DNA from: UMGS1002 sp050946195
Lineage (GTDB): Bacteria; Bacillota; Clostridia; Oscillospirales; CAG-272
Direction of reading: 5' to 3'
Assembly (NCBI GenBank): GCA_050946195.1
Contig: JBMNUI010000015.1
Coordinates: 1-36,352, forward strand
Length of the DNA stretch: 36,352 nucleotides
Numbering within the stretch: position 1 is the stretch's first letter; every line of letters begins with the position of its first letter. The notes beneath the pieces are model-generated. The model was not told where the DNA came from. It searched no databases and saw nothing but the letters and a program-made list of their open reading frames with translations. Below are positions 8,413 through 17,008 of the stretch, one piece after another. A program made the translations under genes and the position numbers.

Positions 8413-9288
8413 TTATCGATTGACCGGCTTACCGTCCTTTGCCGCTTCGTGCGCGATCTTCTCAAGCCTGTGGTTGAGCCCCGATTTTGAAATCGGCGGC
8501 CTGTGCAGCGCCGCAAGCTCGGCGAGTGAGGCTTCGGGATGCTCAAGCCTGAGTTTTGCGGTAACCCGGATGTCGTAGGGCATTGCCTCAAGACGACCGC
8601 TCTCTACCAGCCGGCGGATGTCCTCAATCTGGCGTCGGGAAGCCGACACGGTTCTGGCGATGTTCCGGGCCACGCAGTTTGTCGCGCGGTTCTCGTCGTT
8701 CCTGATGGCGCGCTCGATTTTGCAGTTCATCAGATCAAAGGCCGCCCTGGTCGCCCCGAGCTTGACAAGCAACTCCTCGATAACCTCACTGTCCTTGAAA
8801 TACAGGCCGGTTCCGTTATTCCGGTTGATTATCTTCGGGGTACAGCCGATTTTTGTAAGCAGCCGGCATATGCCTCGGGCGTGCTGTACAGTGTGGGGCA
8901 CAAACTCGGCGTGGTATGAGGCCGAGTGCGGGTTGCTCAGCGTGGCGCAGGCCAAAAATACCCCCCGCAGAAAGGCCGCCTCACAGTCCGGACAGGTCGC
9001 CTCAAATGCCGGCTCATCCCCGGCGATGTCAGCCGCCGCAAAATTTGCGGCCAGCATTATCCTGCTCCTGCCGCCGACCTTCCCGACCTTGACAGCATCT
9101 CCGTAAAATTCCCGGAGGCTTTTTTCTATGAAACCGGCGGCCTCGCGGCTCCCGGCCGAGATAGAGAGCACGCCCTCCGGGGATACCGTGGCGCCGTACA
9201 CCAGCCCCTCTGCCAGCGCACGCCGACAGCAGGGATTGTTCACCGGCAAACCGGAGAGCTCTTTTTTTACTTTATCGGTATATGTCAT
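8413..9288 (-). CDS. whiA: DNA-binding regulator WhiA
   Basis: A 291-aa WhiA: an N-terminal LAGLIDADG-homing-endonuclease-like fold with no catalytic function, joined to a C-terminal helix-turn-helix. Family marks are RRALAEGLVYGA near the start, LRGVFLACATLSNPHSASYH in the middle and PPISKSGLNHRLEKI at the end. In Firmicutes WhiA affects division, chromosome segregation and, in relatives, sporulation genes. GGAG lies 6 bases before the ATG at 9288. The in-frame ATG 7 codons upstream has no ribosome binding site. In most Firmicutes rapZ and gluR/yvcK sit just before whiA; here murB does. Confidence 0.93.
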   Translation of the reverse strand: MTYTDKVKKELSGLPVNNPCCRRALAEGLVYGATVSPEGVLSISAGSREAAGFIEKSLREFYGDAVKVGKVGGRSRIMLAANFAAADIAGDEPAFEATCPDCEAAFLRGVFLACATLSNPHSASYHAEFVPHTVQHARGICRLLTKIGCTPKIINRNNGTGLYFKDSEVIEELLVKLGATRAAFDLMNCKIERAIRNDENRATNCVARNIARTVSASRRQIEDIRRLVESGRLEAMPYDIRVTAKLRLEHPEASLAELAALHRPPISKSGLNHRLEKIAHEAAKDGKPVNR

Positions 9289-9327
9289 TTCAGACTCCGC
9301 ACCGCCCATGCGGTTTATATTATTCAG

Positions 9328-10239
9328 CTACCGCTCAATAAACCTGATTTCGCACTCGGGCACAAATCCGTAATTCTTCAGGATTACTGATTTTATGTGC
9401 TCGACAAGCGCCTGCACGTCGCGGTCGCTGGCGCCGCCGGTGTTGACTATAAATCCGGCGTGTTTTACCGACACCGCCGCCCCGCCGACAGAATACCCTT
9501 TGAGCCCGCTCTCCTCTATAATCTTGCCCATGTAGTACCCCGGCTGCCGTTTGAAGACGCTGCCGGCGCTGGGGTATTCGAGCGGCTGCGATGCCCGCCT
9601 TTTGTTCATTATCTCGCTCATTTTCTCTTCAATGCAGGCTACATCTCCCGGCTCAAGCTCAAACTCTGCCGACAATATGATAAGTCTGTCGTTGTCCATG
9701 AAAATGCTGTGCCTGTAGGACAGCCCGAGCTCATCTGCCGGCAGCTCGCGGATAACCCCGGAGTCTATATCATAGCAGCGCACCGAGCGAAGCACCGCCG
9801 ATATATCCGAGCCGTATGCCCCGGCGTTCATGAACACCGCACCGCCGCAGGTCCCGGGTATTCCATAGGCAAATTCAAGTCCTGAAAGCCCGGCCTGCGC
9901 GGCGGCGCGGGTCATCGCAAAAAGCGGCGCACCGCAGTCTGCTCTCAAAACATTACCGCAGACTTCAATATCCCGCAGACACCGGGTTGATATCACAAGT
10001 CCCGAAAAACCGTCATCCGAGAAAAGAATGTTGCTGCCGTTTCCGATGACAATGAACTTTGTCGAGTTGGCCTCAGCCACCCTGATTGCCGACATCAGCC
10101 CGGCCTCGTTTTCGGGAAGAGCCACAAGCGCCGCCGGCCCGCCTATGCGGAAAGTGCAAAATTCGCAGAGTGGAGCGTCTTTTATATATTCAATGCCAAC
10201 GGCGTCAAGGGCTGCGCACAATGTAGCAAAATTATCCAT
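9328..10239 (-). CDS. murB: UDP-N-acetylenolpyruvoylglucosamine reductase MurB
   Basis: A 303-aa FAD enzyme that uses NADPH to reduce the enolpyruvyl group and form UDP-MurNAc in the cytoplasm. FAD-binding marks are RIGGPAALVALP, IGNGSNILFSDDGFSG and LEFAYGIPGTCGGAVFMNAG. The substrate domain has YPSAGSVFKR, whose Ser is the proton donor, and ends GFIVNTGGASDRDV. Length and motif order match type II MurB. It starts 39 bp after the HAD gene with GGGGCGGA as ribosome binding site, and whiA starts 39 bp after it. Confidence 0.96.
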   Translation of the reverse strand: MDNFATLCAALDAVGIEYIKDAPLCEFCTFRIGGPAALVALPENEAGLMSAIRVAEANSTKFIVIGNGSNILFSDDGFSGLVISTRCLRDIEVCGNVLRADCGAPLFAMTRAAAQAGLSGLEFAYGIPGTCGGAVFMNAGAYGSDISAVLRSVRCYDIDSGVIRELPADELGLSYRHSIFMDNDRLIILSAEFELEPGDVACIEEKMSEIMNKRRASQPLEYPSAGSVFKRQPGYYMGKIIEESGLKGYSVGGAAVSVKHAGFIVNTGGASDRDVQALVEHIKSVILKNYGFVPECEIRFIER

Positions 10240-10278
10240 AATTCCGCCCCCGTTGCTACAATTTTTTGTGACTGTCGG

Positions 10279-10974
10279 TCATTTACCGTTTACAATACCG
10301 GTAAGTTCAGAGAGATCGGCTATAATATAATTGATTTTCATGCCCCCCGGCGCCGCGGCTCCTGCGGGATTGTACCAGCAGACGTCGAGCCCCGCGCCGA
10401 TTCCTCCGGCGATGTCAGAGCTCAGCGAGTCTCCTATCACCAAGGTTTCCCGCGCGTCAAAGTCCGGGATCGCCGCGATAACAGCGTCGAAATACTCGCG
10501 CGACGGTTTGTCGGCTCCGATTTCCTCCGATATGAACACCCCTTCGAAGAACTGCGCAAGCAATGAGCCGCCAAACCTACTCTCCTGAATATGTTTGAAT
10601 CCATTTGTAATTAGAAAGAGCCGACAGGTTTTGCTCAGCTCCCGGCATACATCGAGCGCACCGGCAATCAGAAATGATTTTGTCGCAAGAGCTGAAAAAT
10701 AGGCCCTTGACATTTCCTCGGGGTCACATTTTATGCCGTATTCTCCGGCAAAAAGCTCAAAACGCTTAAGAATGAGGTCATTTCTTGTTATTTCACCCCG
10801 CTCAAGCTTCTTCCAGAGGCTATCGTTTATCTCCGAATAACGCCGCGCGGCGGCGTCGCCGCAGGGCTGACCGAAATCTTTGAGCATATCCGAAAGCGCT
10901 TCGCGCTCCGACCTTTTAAAGTCGAGCAATGTGCCGTCGGCATCGAATAAAAGTATTTTATATTTCAACTTCAT
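10279..10974 (-). CDS. HAD-family hydrolase, YjjG/YfnB-like nucleotidase
   Basis: A 231-aa haloacid-dehalogenase phosphatase with all four motifs: DADGT (11-15), LITNG (motif II), GADKPS (motif III Lys) and VIGDSLSSDI (motif IV). The alpha-helical cap follows motif I, as in pyrimidine nucleotidase YjjG/YfnB; the precise substrate is inferred. The start is ambiguous. GGAG ends only 1-2 bases before the ATG at 10974, which is too close, but is ideally spaced (7 bases) for a TTG two codons in (10968). It is the first gene of the murB - whiA - dnaE operon, behind a strong promoter at 11019-11047. Confidence 0.88.
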   Translation of the reverse strand: MKLKYKILLFDADGTLLDFKRSEREALSDMLKDFGQPCGDAAARRYSEINDSLWKKLERGEITRNDLILKRFELFAGEYGIKCDPEEMSRAYFSALATKSFLIAGALDVCRELSKTCRLFLITNGFKHIQESRFGGSLLAQFFEGVFISEEIGADKPSREYFDAVIAAIPDFDARETLVIGDSLSSDIAGGIGAGLDVCWYNPAGAAAPGGMKINYIIADLSELTGIVNGK

Positions 10975-10991
10975 GCTCCGTATTTGTTCTG

Positions 10992-11007
10992 TAACGGTTA
11001 ACAGTTA
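10992..11007. promoter_or_regulatory. Quasi-palindrome in the HAD-murB leader
   Basis: TAACGGTTAACAGTTA reads the same on both strands except at one symmetric pair. It begins a few bases after the expected transcription start of the minus-strand operon, a place where an operator could sit. No known regulator is recognised. Confidence 0.35.
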
Positions 11008-11018
11008 CTGTACCTATG

Positions 11019-11047
11019 ATTATACAATGCTTTCTTCTCCATTTCAA
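11019..11047 (-). promoter_or_regulatory. Sigma-A promoter for HAD-murB-whiA-dnaE
   Basis: On the minus strand TTGAAA (11042-11047), 17-bp spacer, perfect TATAAT (11019-11024). It is divergent from the coaE promoter 44 bp away. Confidence 0.85.
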
Positions 11048-11090
11048 CCCTTACGTCATATTTGGTTTCCAAGTTTTAGCCGCGCGGCAC

Positions 11091-11119
11091 TTGAAAATTC
11101 CCGGCTGATACTGTATAAT
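11091..11119 (+). promoter_or_regulatory. Sigma-A promoter for the coaE operon
   Basis: TTGAAA (11091-11096), 17-bp spacer, perfect TATAAT (11114-11119). The -35 and -10 boxes and the spacer length are the same as in the divergent HAD promoter. Confidence 0.87.
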
Positions 11120-11160
11120 AGACTATCAGGAGATTTGTTTATTAGATGGGAGGTGTGCCG

Positions 11161-11760
11161 GTGAAGGTAATCGGGCTTACGGGGCCGAGCGGCAGCGGCA
11201 AGGGCACCGCGGGCCTTTTGCTGAAAAAATACGGCATACCGACCATCGACACCGACAGGCTTTACCGGAAGATTCTAATTCCGCCCTCCCCCTGCCTTGA
11301 CGAAATTTCGGCCAACTTCGGGGACTCGGTAATCCGCCCCGACGGCACGCTTGACCGGAAGGCGCTTGCGGCCATTGTTTTTACCGACAAGACTAAACTC
11401 TCGCTGCTGAATTCGGTCACGCATAAGTATATTCTTGCAAGAGTGAAAAAGCGAATCGCCTACCGGGCGCGCCGCGGCGCCGGGGCTGTGATTGTCGACG
11501 CGCCGGCGCTTTTTGAGTCGGGATTTGACAAAAATTGCGATTTTACAATAGCTATAACCGCCGGGCGGGAGTCAAGAATCAGGCGGATCATGCAGCGCGA
11601 CGAGCTTGACCGCGCCGCCGCCGAGCGGCGGATAAACGGCCAGCCCCCCGAGGATTTCTACACCTCCCGCTCGGACTACACCATAAGAAACGACGGCTCC
11701 TCCGAGGAACTTGAAGCCTCATTGCTTGAGGTCATGCGGCGCGAGGGTATATTAACATGA
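11161..11760 (+). CDS. coaE: Dephospho-CoA kinase
   Basis: A 199-aa P-loop kinase that phosphorylates the ribose 3'-OH of dephospho-CoA, the last step of CoA synthesis. The P-loop is GLTGPSGSGKGT (usually GGIGSGKS), followed by TIDTDRLYR with the substrate-binding Asp. ALFESGFDK and RIMQRDELD are the usual lid and late motifs. I chose GTG at 11161 because GGGAGG lies 7 bases upstream; the ATG at 11146 overlaps that ribosome binding site. It is the first gene of a long operon and overlaps the next gene by 4 bp (ATGA). The coaE - lytic transglycosylase pairing is common in Clostridia. Confidence 0.93.
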   Translation: MKVIGLTGPSGSGKGTAGLLLKKYGIPTIDTDRLYRKILIPPSPCLDEISANFGDSVIRPDGTLDRKALAAIVFTDKTKLSLLNSVTHKYILARVKKRIAYRARRGAGAVIVDAPALFESGFDKNCDFTIAITAGRESRIRRIMQRDELDRAAAERRINGQPPEDFYTSRSDYTIRNDGSSEELEASLLEVMRREGILT

Positions 11761-12344
11761 AAAAAGCTCCTGACAAAAAGACGCCGCGGATGCTGAAAAT
11801 TGTGCTTATACTCACCGCGGCGCTCATTTTCGGCTATATCTACAGCCTCATGTACACCGCTTACCTCAAGTCGGTTTACCCGCGCGAATTTTACGAATAT
11901 GTAGCGGCAAGCTCAAAGGAGTTCGGGGTTCCCGAATATGTCCTGTTTGCGGTAATCAGGTCCGAGAGCAATTTTGACGAAAATGCGGTGTCAGGGGCGG
12001 GCGCCGTCGGACTCATGCAGCTCATGCCCACGACCTTCAGGTGGCTCAGCGACGATATGCTCGGCGAGCGGCTTGACGCCTCAATGATTTACGACCCAAA
12101 AACAAATATAAGATACGGCGCCTGCCTGCTCGCGTGGCTCTACGACTACTACGGCGACTGGGAGACGGTATTTGCCGCCTACAATGCCGGAGTCGGGACG
12201 GTCAACGGCTGGCTTGAGGACCGCCGCTATTCCGACGAGGCCGGGAAGCTGACCTATATCCCTTACGACGAGACCCGCAGGTTTGTCACGCTGACCACAA
12301 AGTCCGTCGTGACATATGAAAAGCTGTATTATTCCGGCAGATAA
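11757..12344 (+). CDS. Membrane-anchored lytic transglycosylase (GH23, Slt-like)
   Basis: A 195-aa protein with one N-terminal membrane helix (about 13-35) and an SLT domain outside the cell. The catalytic Glu is in IRSESNFDENAVSGAGAVGL, followed by QLMP and the AYNAGVGTV motif, all in the right order for goose-lysozyme-like GH23 enzymes that cut peptidoglycan into 1,6-anhydro products. There is no LysM or other binding domain. It is translationally coupled to coaE by a 4-bp overlap. Confidence 0.92.
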   Translation: MKKAPDKKTPRMLKIVLILTAALIFGYIYSLMYTAYLKSVYPREFYEYVAASSKEFGVPEYVLFAVIRSESNFDENAVSGAGAVGLMQLMPTTFRWLSDDMLGERLDASMIYDPKTNIRYGACLLAWLYDYYGDWETVFAAYNAGVGTVNGWLEDRRYSDEAGKLTYIPYDETRRFVTLTTKSVVTYEKLYYSGR

Positions 12345-12381
12345 AAAAGCTCTTGCCACAGGACGCCGGTTTTATTTTTAA

Positions 12382-12417
12382 ATGACAACTAAACCATTCA
12401 TTAGCCAAGGAGTATAG
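12382..12417 (+). other. Possible 11-codon mini-ORF ending in UAG directly before prfA
   Basis: ATG at 12382 opens MTTKPFISQGV and stops at TAG (12415-12417), which touches the prfA ATG and is in the same frame. It contains the prfA ribosome binding site. It has no ribosome binding site of its own, so translation is doubtful. UAG is a codon read by RF1, the product of the next gene. Confidence 0.2.
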
Positions 12418-13494
12418 ATGATAGACAAGCTTGTTGCCGCCGAAGAAAAATATTGCGAGCTTGAGCGGCGGCTCTCTCTCCCCGAAATTTATTCGAACCA
12501 AAAGGAATACCAGCGGCTGATAAAAGAATACGGCGCGCTGACTCCTATAATCACAAAATTCCGCGAATACAAAAAGGCGACAGCCGATATGGAGTCAGCG
12601 CAGGCGCTGCTCGGAGGTACCACCGAGCCCGAACTGCGCGAGCTTGCAGCCGAGGAGTACCGGACCTGCCGGGAATTGTCCGAGAAGCTATATGAGGAGC
12701 TGAGGCTCCTTTTGCTGCCCCGCGACCCGAATGACGACCGGAACGTAATCATTGAAATCCGCGCGGGGGCGGGCGGCGAGGAGGCGGCGCTCTTTGCCTA
12801 CGAGCTCTACCGGATGTACAATATGTACGCCGCCTTGGCCGGCCTTAATGTTACTCTGCTCTATGCCAACGAAACCGAACTCGGCGGCTTTAAAGAGGTC
12901 TCGTTCATGGTAGAGGGCGACGGCGCGTACTCGCGCCTCAAGTTTGAGGGCGGGGTCCACCGTGTCCAGCGCGTCCCGGTGACCGAGTCGCAGGGGCGGA
13001 TTCAGACCTCTACCGTCACCGTCGCGGTACTGCCCGAGGCCGAGGAGGTCGAGGTTGAACTCAACCCCGCCGACCTTATTTTTGAAACCTGCAAGTCGAG
13101 CGGGGCGGGCGGTCAGCATGTGAACAAAACCGAGTCGGCGGTAAGAATAACGCACAAGCCCACCGGCATTGTCGTCGAGTGCCAGAACGAGCGCAGTCAG
13201 TTCCAGAACAAGGAGCGGGCGCTGAAAATGCTGCGCGCCAAGCTATACGAGATAAAACAGACCGAGCAGGAGGAGCAGATTGCCGCGACCCGCAAGACAC
13301 AGGTGGGAAGGGGCGACAGAAGCGAGAAGATAAGGACCTACAACTTCCCGCAGAACCGGGTCACCGACCACCGCATCGGGCTGACCCTTTATTCGCTAGA
13401 CAGCTTTCTTGACGGGAACATCCAAGAGATGATCGACGCGCTGGCTACCGCCGACGCCGCCGAGCGGCTGAAAAGCGGTACAGGCATCAATTGA
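12418..13494 (+). CDS. prfA: Peptide chain release factor 1
   Basis: A 358-aa class I release factor that reads UAA and UAG. The codon-recognition tripeptide of RF1 type is PVT in RVQRVPVTESQGR. The catalytic GGQ is in SSGAGGQHVNKTES, and the C-terminal RTYNFPQNRVTDHR is intact. AAGGAGT lies 6 bases upstream of the ATG. It sits 73 bp after the lytic transglycosylase gene and 30 bp before tsaC. The methyltransferase gene prmC, often between prfA and tsaC in Firmicutes, is not here. Confidence 0.97.
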   Translation: MIDKLVAAEEKYCELERRLSLPEIYSNQKEYQRLIKEYGALTPIITKFREYKKATADMESAQALLGGTTEPELRELAAEEYRTCRELSEKLYEELRLLLLPRDPNDDRNVIIEIRAGAGGEEAALFAYELYRMYNMYAALAGLNVTLLYANETELGGFKEVSFMVEGDGAYSRLKFEGGVHRVQRVPVTESQGRIQTSTVTVAVLPEAEEVEVELNPADLIFETCKSSGAGGQHVNKTESAVRITHKPTGIVVECQNERSQFQNKERALKMLRAKLYEIKQTEQEEQIAATRKTQVGRGDRSEKIRTYNFPQNRVTDHRIGLTLYSLDSFLDGNIQEMIDALATADAAERLKSGTGIN

Positions 13495-13524
13495 ATAATA
13501 GCTTGAGTCTAAAAGAGGCAAAAC

Positions 13525-14559
13525 TTGAAAACCGAAATCATAAAAATAAATAACCCAAAAGAATCATACCGTGACATCGAGCGCGCGGCTTCAATAATCA
13601 GGGCCGGCGGGCTGGTGGTCTTCCCCACCGAGACGGTCTACGGTCTCGGCGGCAACGGCACAGACCCGGCCGCCGCCTCGAAAATCTACGAAGCCAAGGG
13701 CCGCCCGTCAGACAACCCCCTCATACTCCACCTGGCGCAGCCCGCGGATGCCGAGCGCTACGCTGTCACAAACGAATATTACTATAAGCTTGCCGCGGCC
13801 TTTATGCCCGGACCTCTGACTATAATACTTCCGAAAAAGCCAACAGTCCCCGACCGGGTGACCGGCGGCCTTCCCACGGTCGCGCTGCGCTGCCCGTCAC
13901 ACCCGGTGGCACACGCCTTAATTGATGCCGCAGGTCTTCCGATTGCCGCGCCCTCGGCCAACATCTCGGGGCGCCCCTCTCCCACCAATGCCAAGTACGC
14001 AATCGAGGACCTTAATGGCAGGGTTGACATGATAATCGACGGCGGCGACTGTGAAATCGGCCTTGAGTCTACCATCATAGCACTGAATAGCGACGGCGCG
14101 CTCCTGCTCCGCCCGGGCGCCGTGACATACGACGCGCTCTGCTGCGTCCTTGAAAAGGTTGAAATATCGCCGTCCGCCATGGGGGAGATGACGGCCGACG
14201 ACAGGCCGCTTGCCCCCGGCATGAAATACCGGCACTACGCCCCCTCCTCCCCGCTGGTGCTGCTCGACGGCTCGGACGAAGTTTTCATAAGTTACATCAA
14301 GCAAAAACGCCTCATTGAAAACTGTGCGGTCATCTGCTCGCCGGAGGAAGCCCGCGCCATCGGCGGGGGGAGTTTCGTGCTCACCGGCGACAACGACGAC
14401 TACCCCACACAGGCAAGACGCCTTTTCTCTGCCCTGCGTGAGGCGGACAAGCTCGGCTGCGATATCATATACGCCCGCAAGCCCCGGGCCGACGGCCTAG
14501 GGCTGGCGCTCTACAACCGGCTGGTCCGCGCCGCGGCGCACACGGTGGTAAAGATTTAA
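13525..14559 (+). CDS. L-threonylcarbamoyladenylate synthase (Sua5/YwlC type)
   Basis: A 344-aa enzyme that makes threonylcarbamoyl-AMP from Thr, bicarbonate and ATP for the t6A37 tRNA modification. The YrdC domain (about 1-215) has VFPTETVYGLGGNG, the KxR...SxN-type motif KGRPSDNPL and PSANISGRPSPTNA. A linker APGMKYRHYAPSSPL leads to the C-terminal Sua5 domain (about 235-344), so this is the long Sua5 form, not the short TsaC form. The start is TTG at 13525, with AGAGG 6 bases upstream; no nearby in-frame ATG fits. Confidence 0.94.
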   Translation: MKTEIIKINNPKESYRDIERAASIIRAGGLVVFPTETVYGLGGNGTDPAAASKIYEAKGRPSDNPLILHLAQPADAERYAVTNEYYYKLAAAFMPGPLTIILPKKPTVPDRVTGGLPTVALRCPSHPVAHALIDAAGLPIAAPSANISGRPSPTNAKYAIEDLNGRVDMIIDGGDCEIGLESTIIALNSDGALLLRPGAVTYDALCCVLEKVEISPSAMGEMTADDRPLAPGMKYRHYAPSSPLVLLDGSDEVFISYIKQKRLIENCAVICSPEEARAIGGGSFVLTGDNDDYPTQARRLFSALREADKLGCDIIYARKPRADGLGLALYNRLVRAAAHTVVKI

Positions 14560-14594
14560 GTCCCGCACATCAAAATACCGCAGGAGATGACCTA

Positions 14595-16847
14595 ATGGCG
14601 AAAAAAAGCAAAAACCAAACAACACAAAAAGAGCTCACACCGGCTCCGGCAATGCCGCAGCTTATTACCGAGACTATAGAGAAAAACTTCATGCCCTACG
14701 CGATGAGCGTCATTATCTCGCGCGCGATTCCCGAGATAGACGGGCTCAAGCCGGCACACCGCAAGCTGCTCTATACCATGTACAAAATGGGGCTTCTGAC
14801 CGGCAACCGCACCAAGAGCGCAAACGTGGTGGGCCAGACCATGAAGCTCAGCCCCCACGGCGACATGTCGATATACGAGACGCTGGTGCGCCTGACCCGA
14901 GGCAACGAGACCCTGCTGCACCCCTTGGTTGACTCCAAGGGCAGCTTCGGCAAGCAGTATTCTTCGGACATGAAATACGCGGCGGCGCGCTATACCGAGG
15001 TCAAGCTCGACCCCATCTGCACCGAGTTTTTCAGGGGCATCGACAAAAACGCGGTCGATTTCGTAGACAACTACGACAACACCATGAAGGAGCCCACCCT
15101 GCTGCCTACCACCTTCCCGAATATTCTGGTCATGCCCAACACCGGAATTGCGGTCGGCATGGCTTCAAATATATGCTCCTTCAATCTCGCCGAGGTCTGC
15201 GACGCGACAATTGCGCTGCTGAAGAACCCCAATACCTCACTTGACAGAATTCTTGAAATTATCAAAGCGCCGGATTTCCCGTCGGCTGGCCTGATAATAT
15301 ACGACAAGGAGCAGATGCGCGAAATTTACAGGACCGGCCAGGGCTCGATTAAAATCCGCTCACGCTATACCTACGACAAAAAGAACAACTGCATTGAGAT
15401 CCATGAGATACCCTACTCGACCACCATTGAGCTGATTATGAAGAAAATCACCGAGCTGGTCAAAGAGGGCAAGCTCAAGGAAATCACCGATTTCCGGGAC
15501 GAAATTGACCTGTCGGGCTTCAAGCTCACAATTGACATCCGCCGGGGCACCGACCCCGACAAGCTGATGGACAAGCTCTTTAAGCTCACCCCGCTTGAAG
15601 ACAGCTTCAAGTGCAATTTTACAGTGCTTATTGACTCGGTTCCGCGCCAGCTCGGCATCATCGAGATTTTAAGCGAATGGATAAGGTTCAGGATAAAGTG
15701 CGTCAGCCGCGAGCTGGCATTTGACCTTGACAGGAAAAAGGAAAAGCTTCACCTCTTGCTCGGCTTGGCAAAAATCCTGCTTGACATCGACAAGGCGATA
15801 AGCATCATCCGCCAGACCGAGCGCGAGGAGGACGTAGTCCCCCGCCTGATGCGTGGCTTTGGCATCGACGAGGTGCAGGCCGAGTTTATAGCTGAAATCA
15901 AGCTGCGGCATCTCAACCGCGAGTATATACTCAACCGCGTCAGCGAGATCGAGAACCTAAAACGCGAGATTGCCGAAATCGAGGAGCTTTTGTCCGACGA
16001 ACTGAAAATCAAGTCATATATCGCCGAGCAGCTCAAAGAAATCAAAAAGAAGTACGGCAAGCCGCGCAAATCGCTGATAATCGGAGCCGAAGCGATAACC
16101 GAGTACAGTGAGGAGGACCATATCGAAAACTTCAATGTCCACCTTGTACTGACCCGGGATGGCTATTTCAAGAAAATCACGCTGCTCTCGCTGCGGGCAA
16201 GCGACAACCACACCTTAAAGGAAGGCGACGAGATAATCCAGGAGCTTGATTCCGAAAACCGCTCCGACATCGTATTTTTCACCGACCGGGCGCAGGTCTA
16301 CAGGGCAAAGCTCTCGGACTTTGAATGTGTCAAGGCGTCGGTAATGGGCGACTACATTCCGACCAGGCTTGAGATGGACAGCGGCGAGAAGCCGATTCTC
16401 ATGCTTGTCTCGCCCGAGTGCGATTTTCCGGAGGGCGACCACATGGTCTTTATATTTGAGAACGGCCGCGCGGTGCGGGTTCCGGTCTCGGTCTACCAGA
16501 CCAAGAGCAACCGGCGTAAGCTGACCGGGGCATGTTCCACCGCCTCGCCGATAGTCGCCGCTTTCTACGAGCACAAAAATCGGCCCTTTGACATCATGAT
16601 AACCACGGATGCCGACCGAGCAATAGTTATAAAATCCTCGCTGATAGCAGAAAAAGCCACGCGCACAGCAAACGGCAATCTGATAATAAACCTGAAAAAA
16701 GGCCAGAAGGTTGTCTCGGCAATAGCCAACCCCGGGGAGAGGTTCGGCGACCTCAAGGGCTACCGCAAACTAAAGCTCCCTGCGACCGGCGTGCTGCTCG
16801 CCGAAAAGGATATTAAAGCCATGCAGCTCAAAATTGGCGAAGAATAA
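14595..16847 (+). CDS. Type II DNA topoisomerase subunit A (GyrA/ParC family)
   Basis: A 750-aa breakage-reunion subunit. The catalytic Tyr is residue 133 in AARYTEVKLDP. The winged-helix start is FMPYAMSVIISRAIPEIDGL, and the coiled-coil tower and a C-terminal beta-pinwheel follow. It belongs to the divergent clostridial clade often named topoisomerase IV A, so I give no symbol. In the quinolone region HGDMSIYE, Met91 and Glu95 occupy the places of GyrA Ser83 and Asp87. No B-subunit gene is adjacent; it must lie elsewhere. GGAG precedes the ATG. Confidence 0.9.
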   Translation: MAKKSKNQTTQKELTPAPAMPQLITETIEKNFMPYAMSVIISRAIPEIDGLKPAHRKLLYTMYKMGLLTGNRTKSANVVGQTMKLSPHGDMSIYETLVRLTRGNETLLHPLVDSKGSFGKQYSSDMKYAAARYTEVKLDPICTEFFRGIDKNAVDFVDNYDNTMKEPTLLPTTFPNILVMPNTGIAVGMASNICSFNLAEVCDATIALLKNPNTSLDRILEIIKAPDFPSAGLIIYDKEQMREIYRTGQGSIKIRSRYTYDKKNNCIEIHEIPYSTTIELIMKKITELVKEGKLKEITDFRDEIDLSGFKLTIDIRRGTDPDKLMDKLFKLTPLEDSFKCNFTVLIDSVPRQLGIIEILSEWIRFRIKCVSRELAFDLDRKKEKLHLLLGLAKILLDIDKAISIIRQTEREEDVVPRLMRGFGIDEVQAEFIAEIKLRHLNREYILNRVSEIENLKREIAEIEELLSDELKIKSYIAEQLKEIKKKYGKPRKSLIIGAEAITEYSEEDHIENFNVHLVLTRDGYFKKITLLSLRASDNHTLKEGDEIIQELDSENRSDIVFFTDRAQVYRAKLSDFECVKASVMGDYIPTRLEMDSGEKPILMLVSPECDFPEGDHMVFIFENGRAVRVPVSVYQTKSNRRKLTGACSTASPIVAAFYEHKNRPFDIMITTDADRAIVIKSSLIAEKATRTANGNLIINLKKGQKVVSAIANPGERFGDLKGYRKLKLPATGVLLAEKDIKAMQLKIGEE

Positions 16848-16871
16848 GGCGATAAAACGGAGGATATTTCC

Positions 16872-16994
16872 ATGCGCGAGCCAAAAAAGGACTTCAATAG
16901 AATGCTGATTACCCGCATAATCTGCGCGATACTCGCCCTGCTCATGCTCGGCAGTATCGCGACATACGCGATATTTTTCCTGTTCGGCAGATAA
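16872..16994 (+). CDS. 40-aa single-helix membrane peptide
   Basis: A short gene with a clear GGAGG 8 bases before its ATG. The peptide has a charged N-terminus (MREPKKDFNR) and one strongly hydrophobic helix from about residue 12 to 38, ending FGR. It fits between the topoisomerase gene (24 bp before) and deoC (14 bp after), so it is part of the operon. I do not recognise a family. The tight fit, good ribosome binding site and clean membrane helix support it being real. Confidence 0.6.
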   Translation: MREPKKDFNRMLITRIICAILALLMLGSIATYAIFFLFGR

Positions 16995-17008
16995 AAGGGG
17001 AAAAACAT

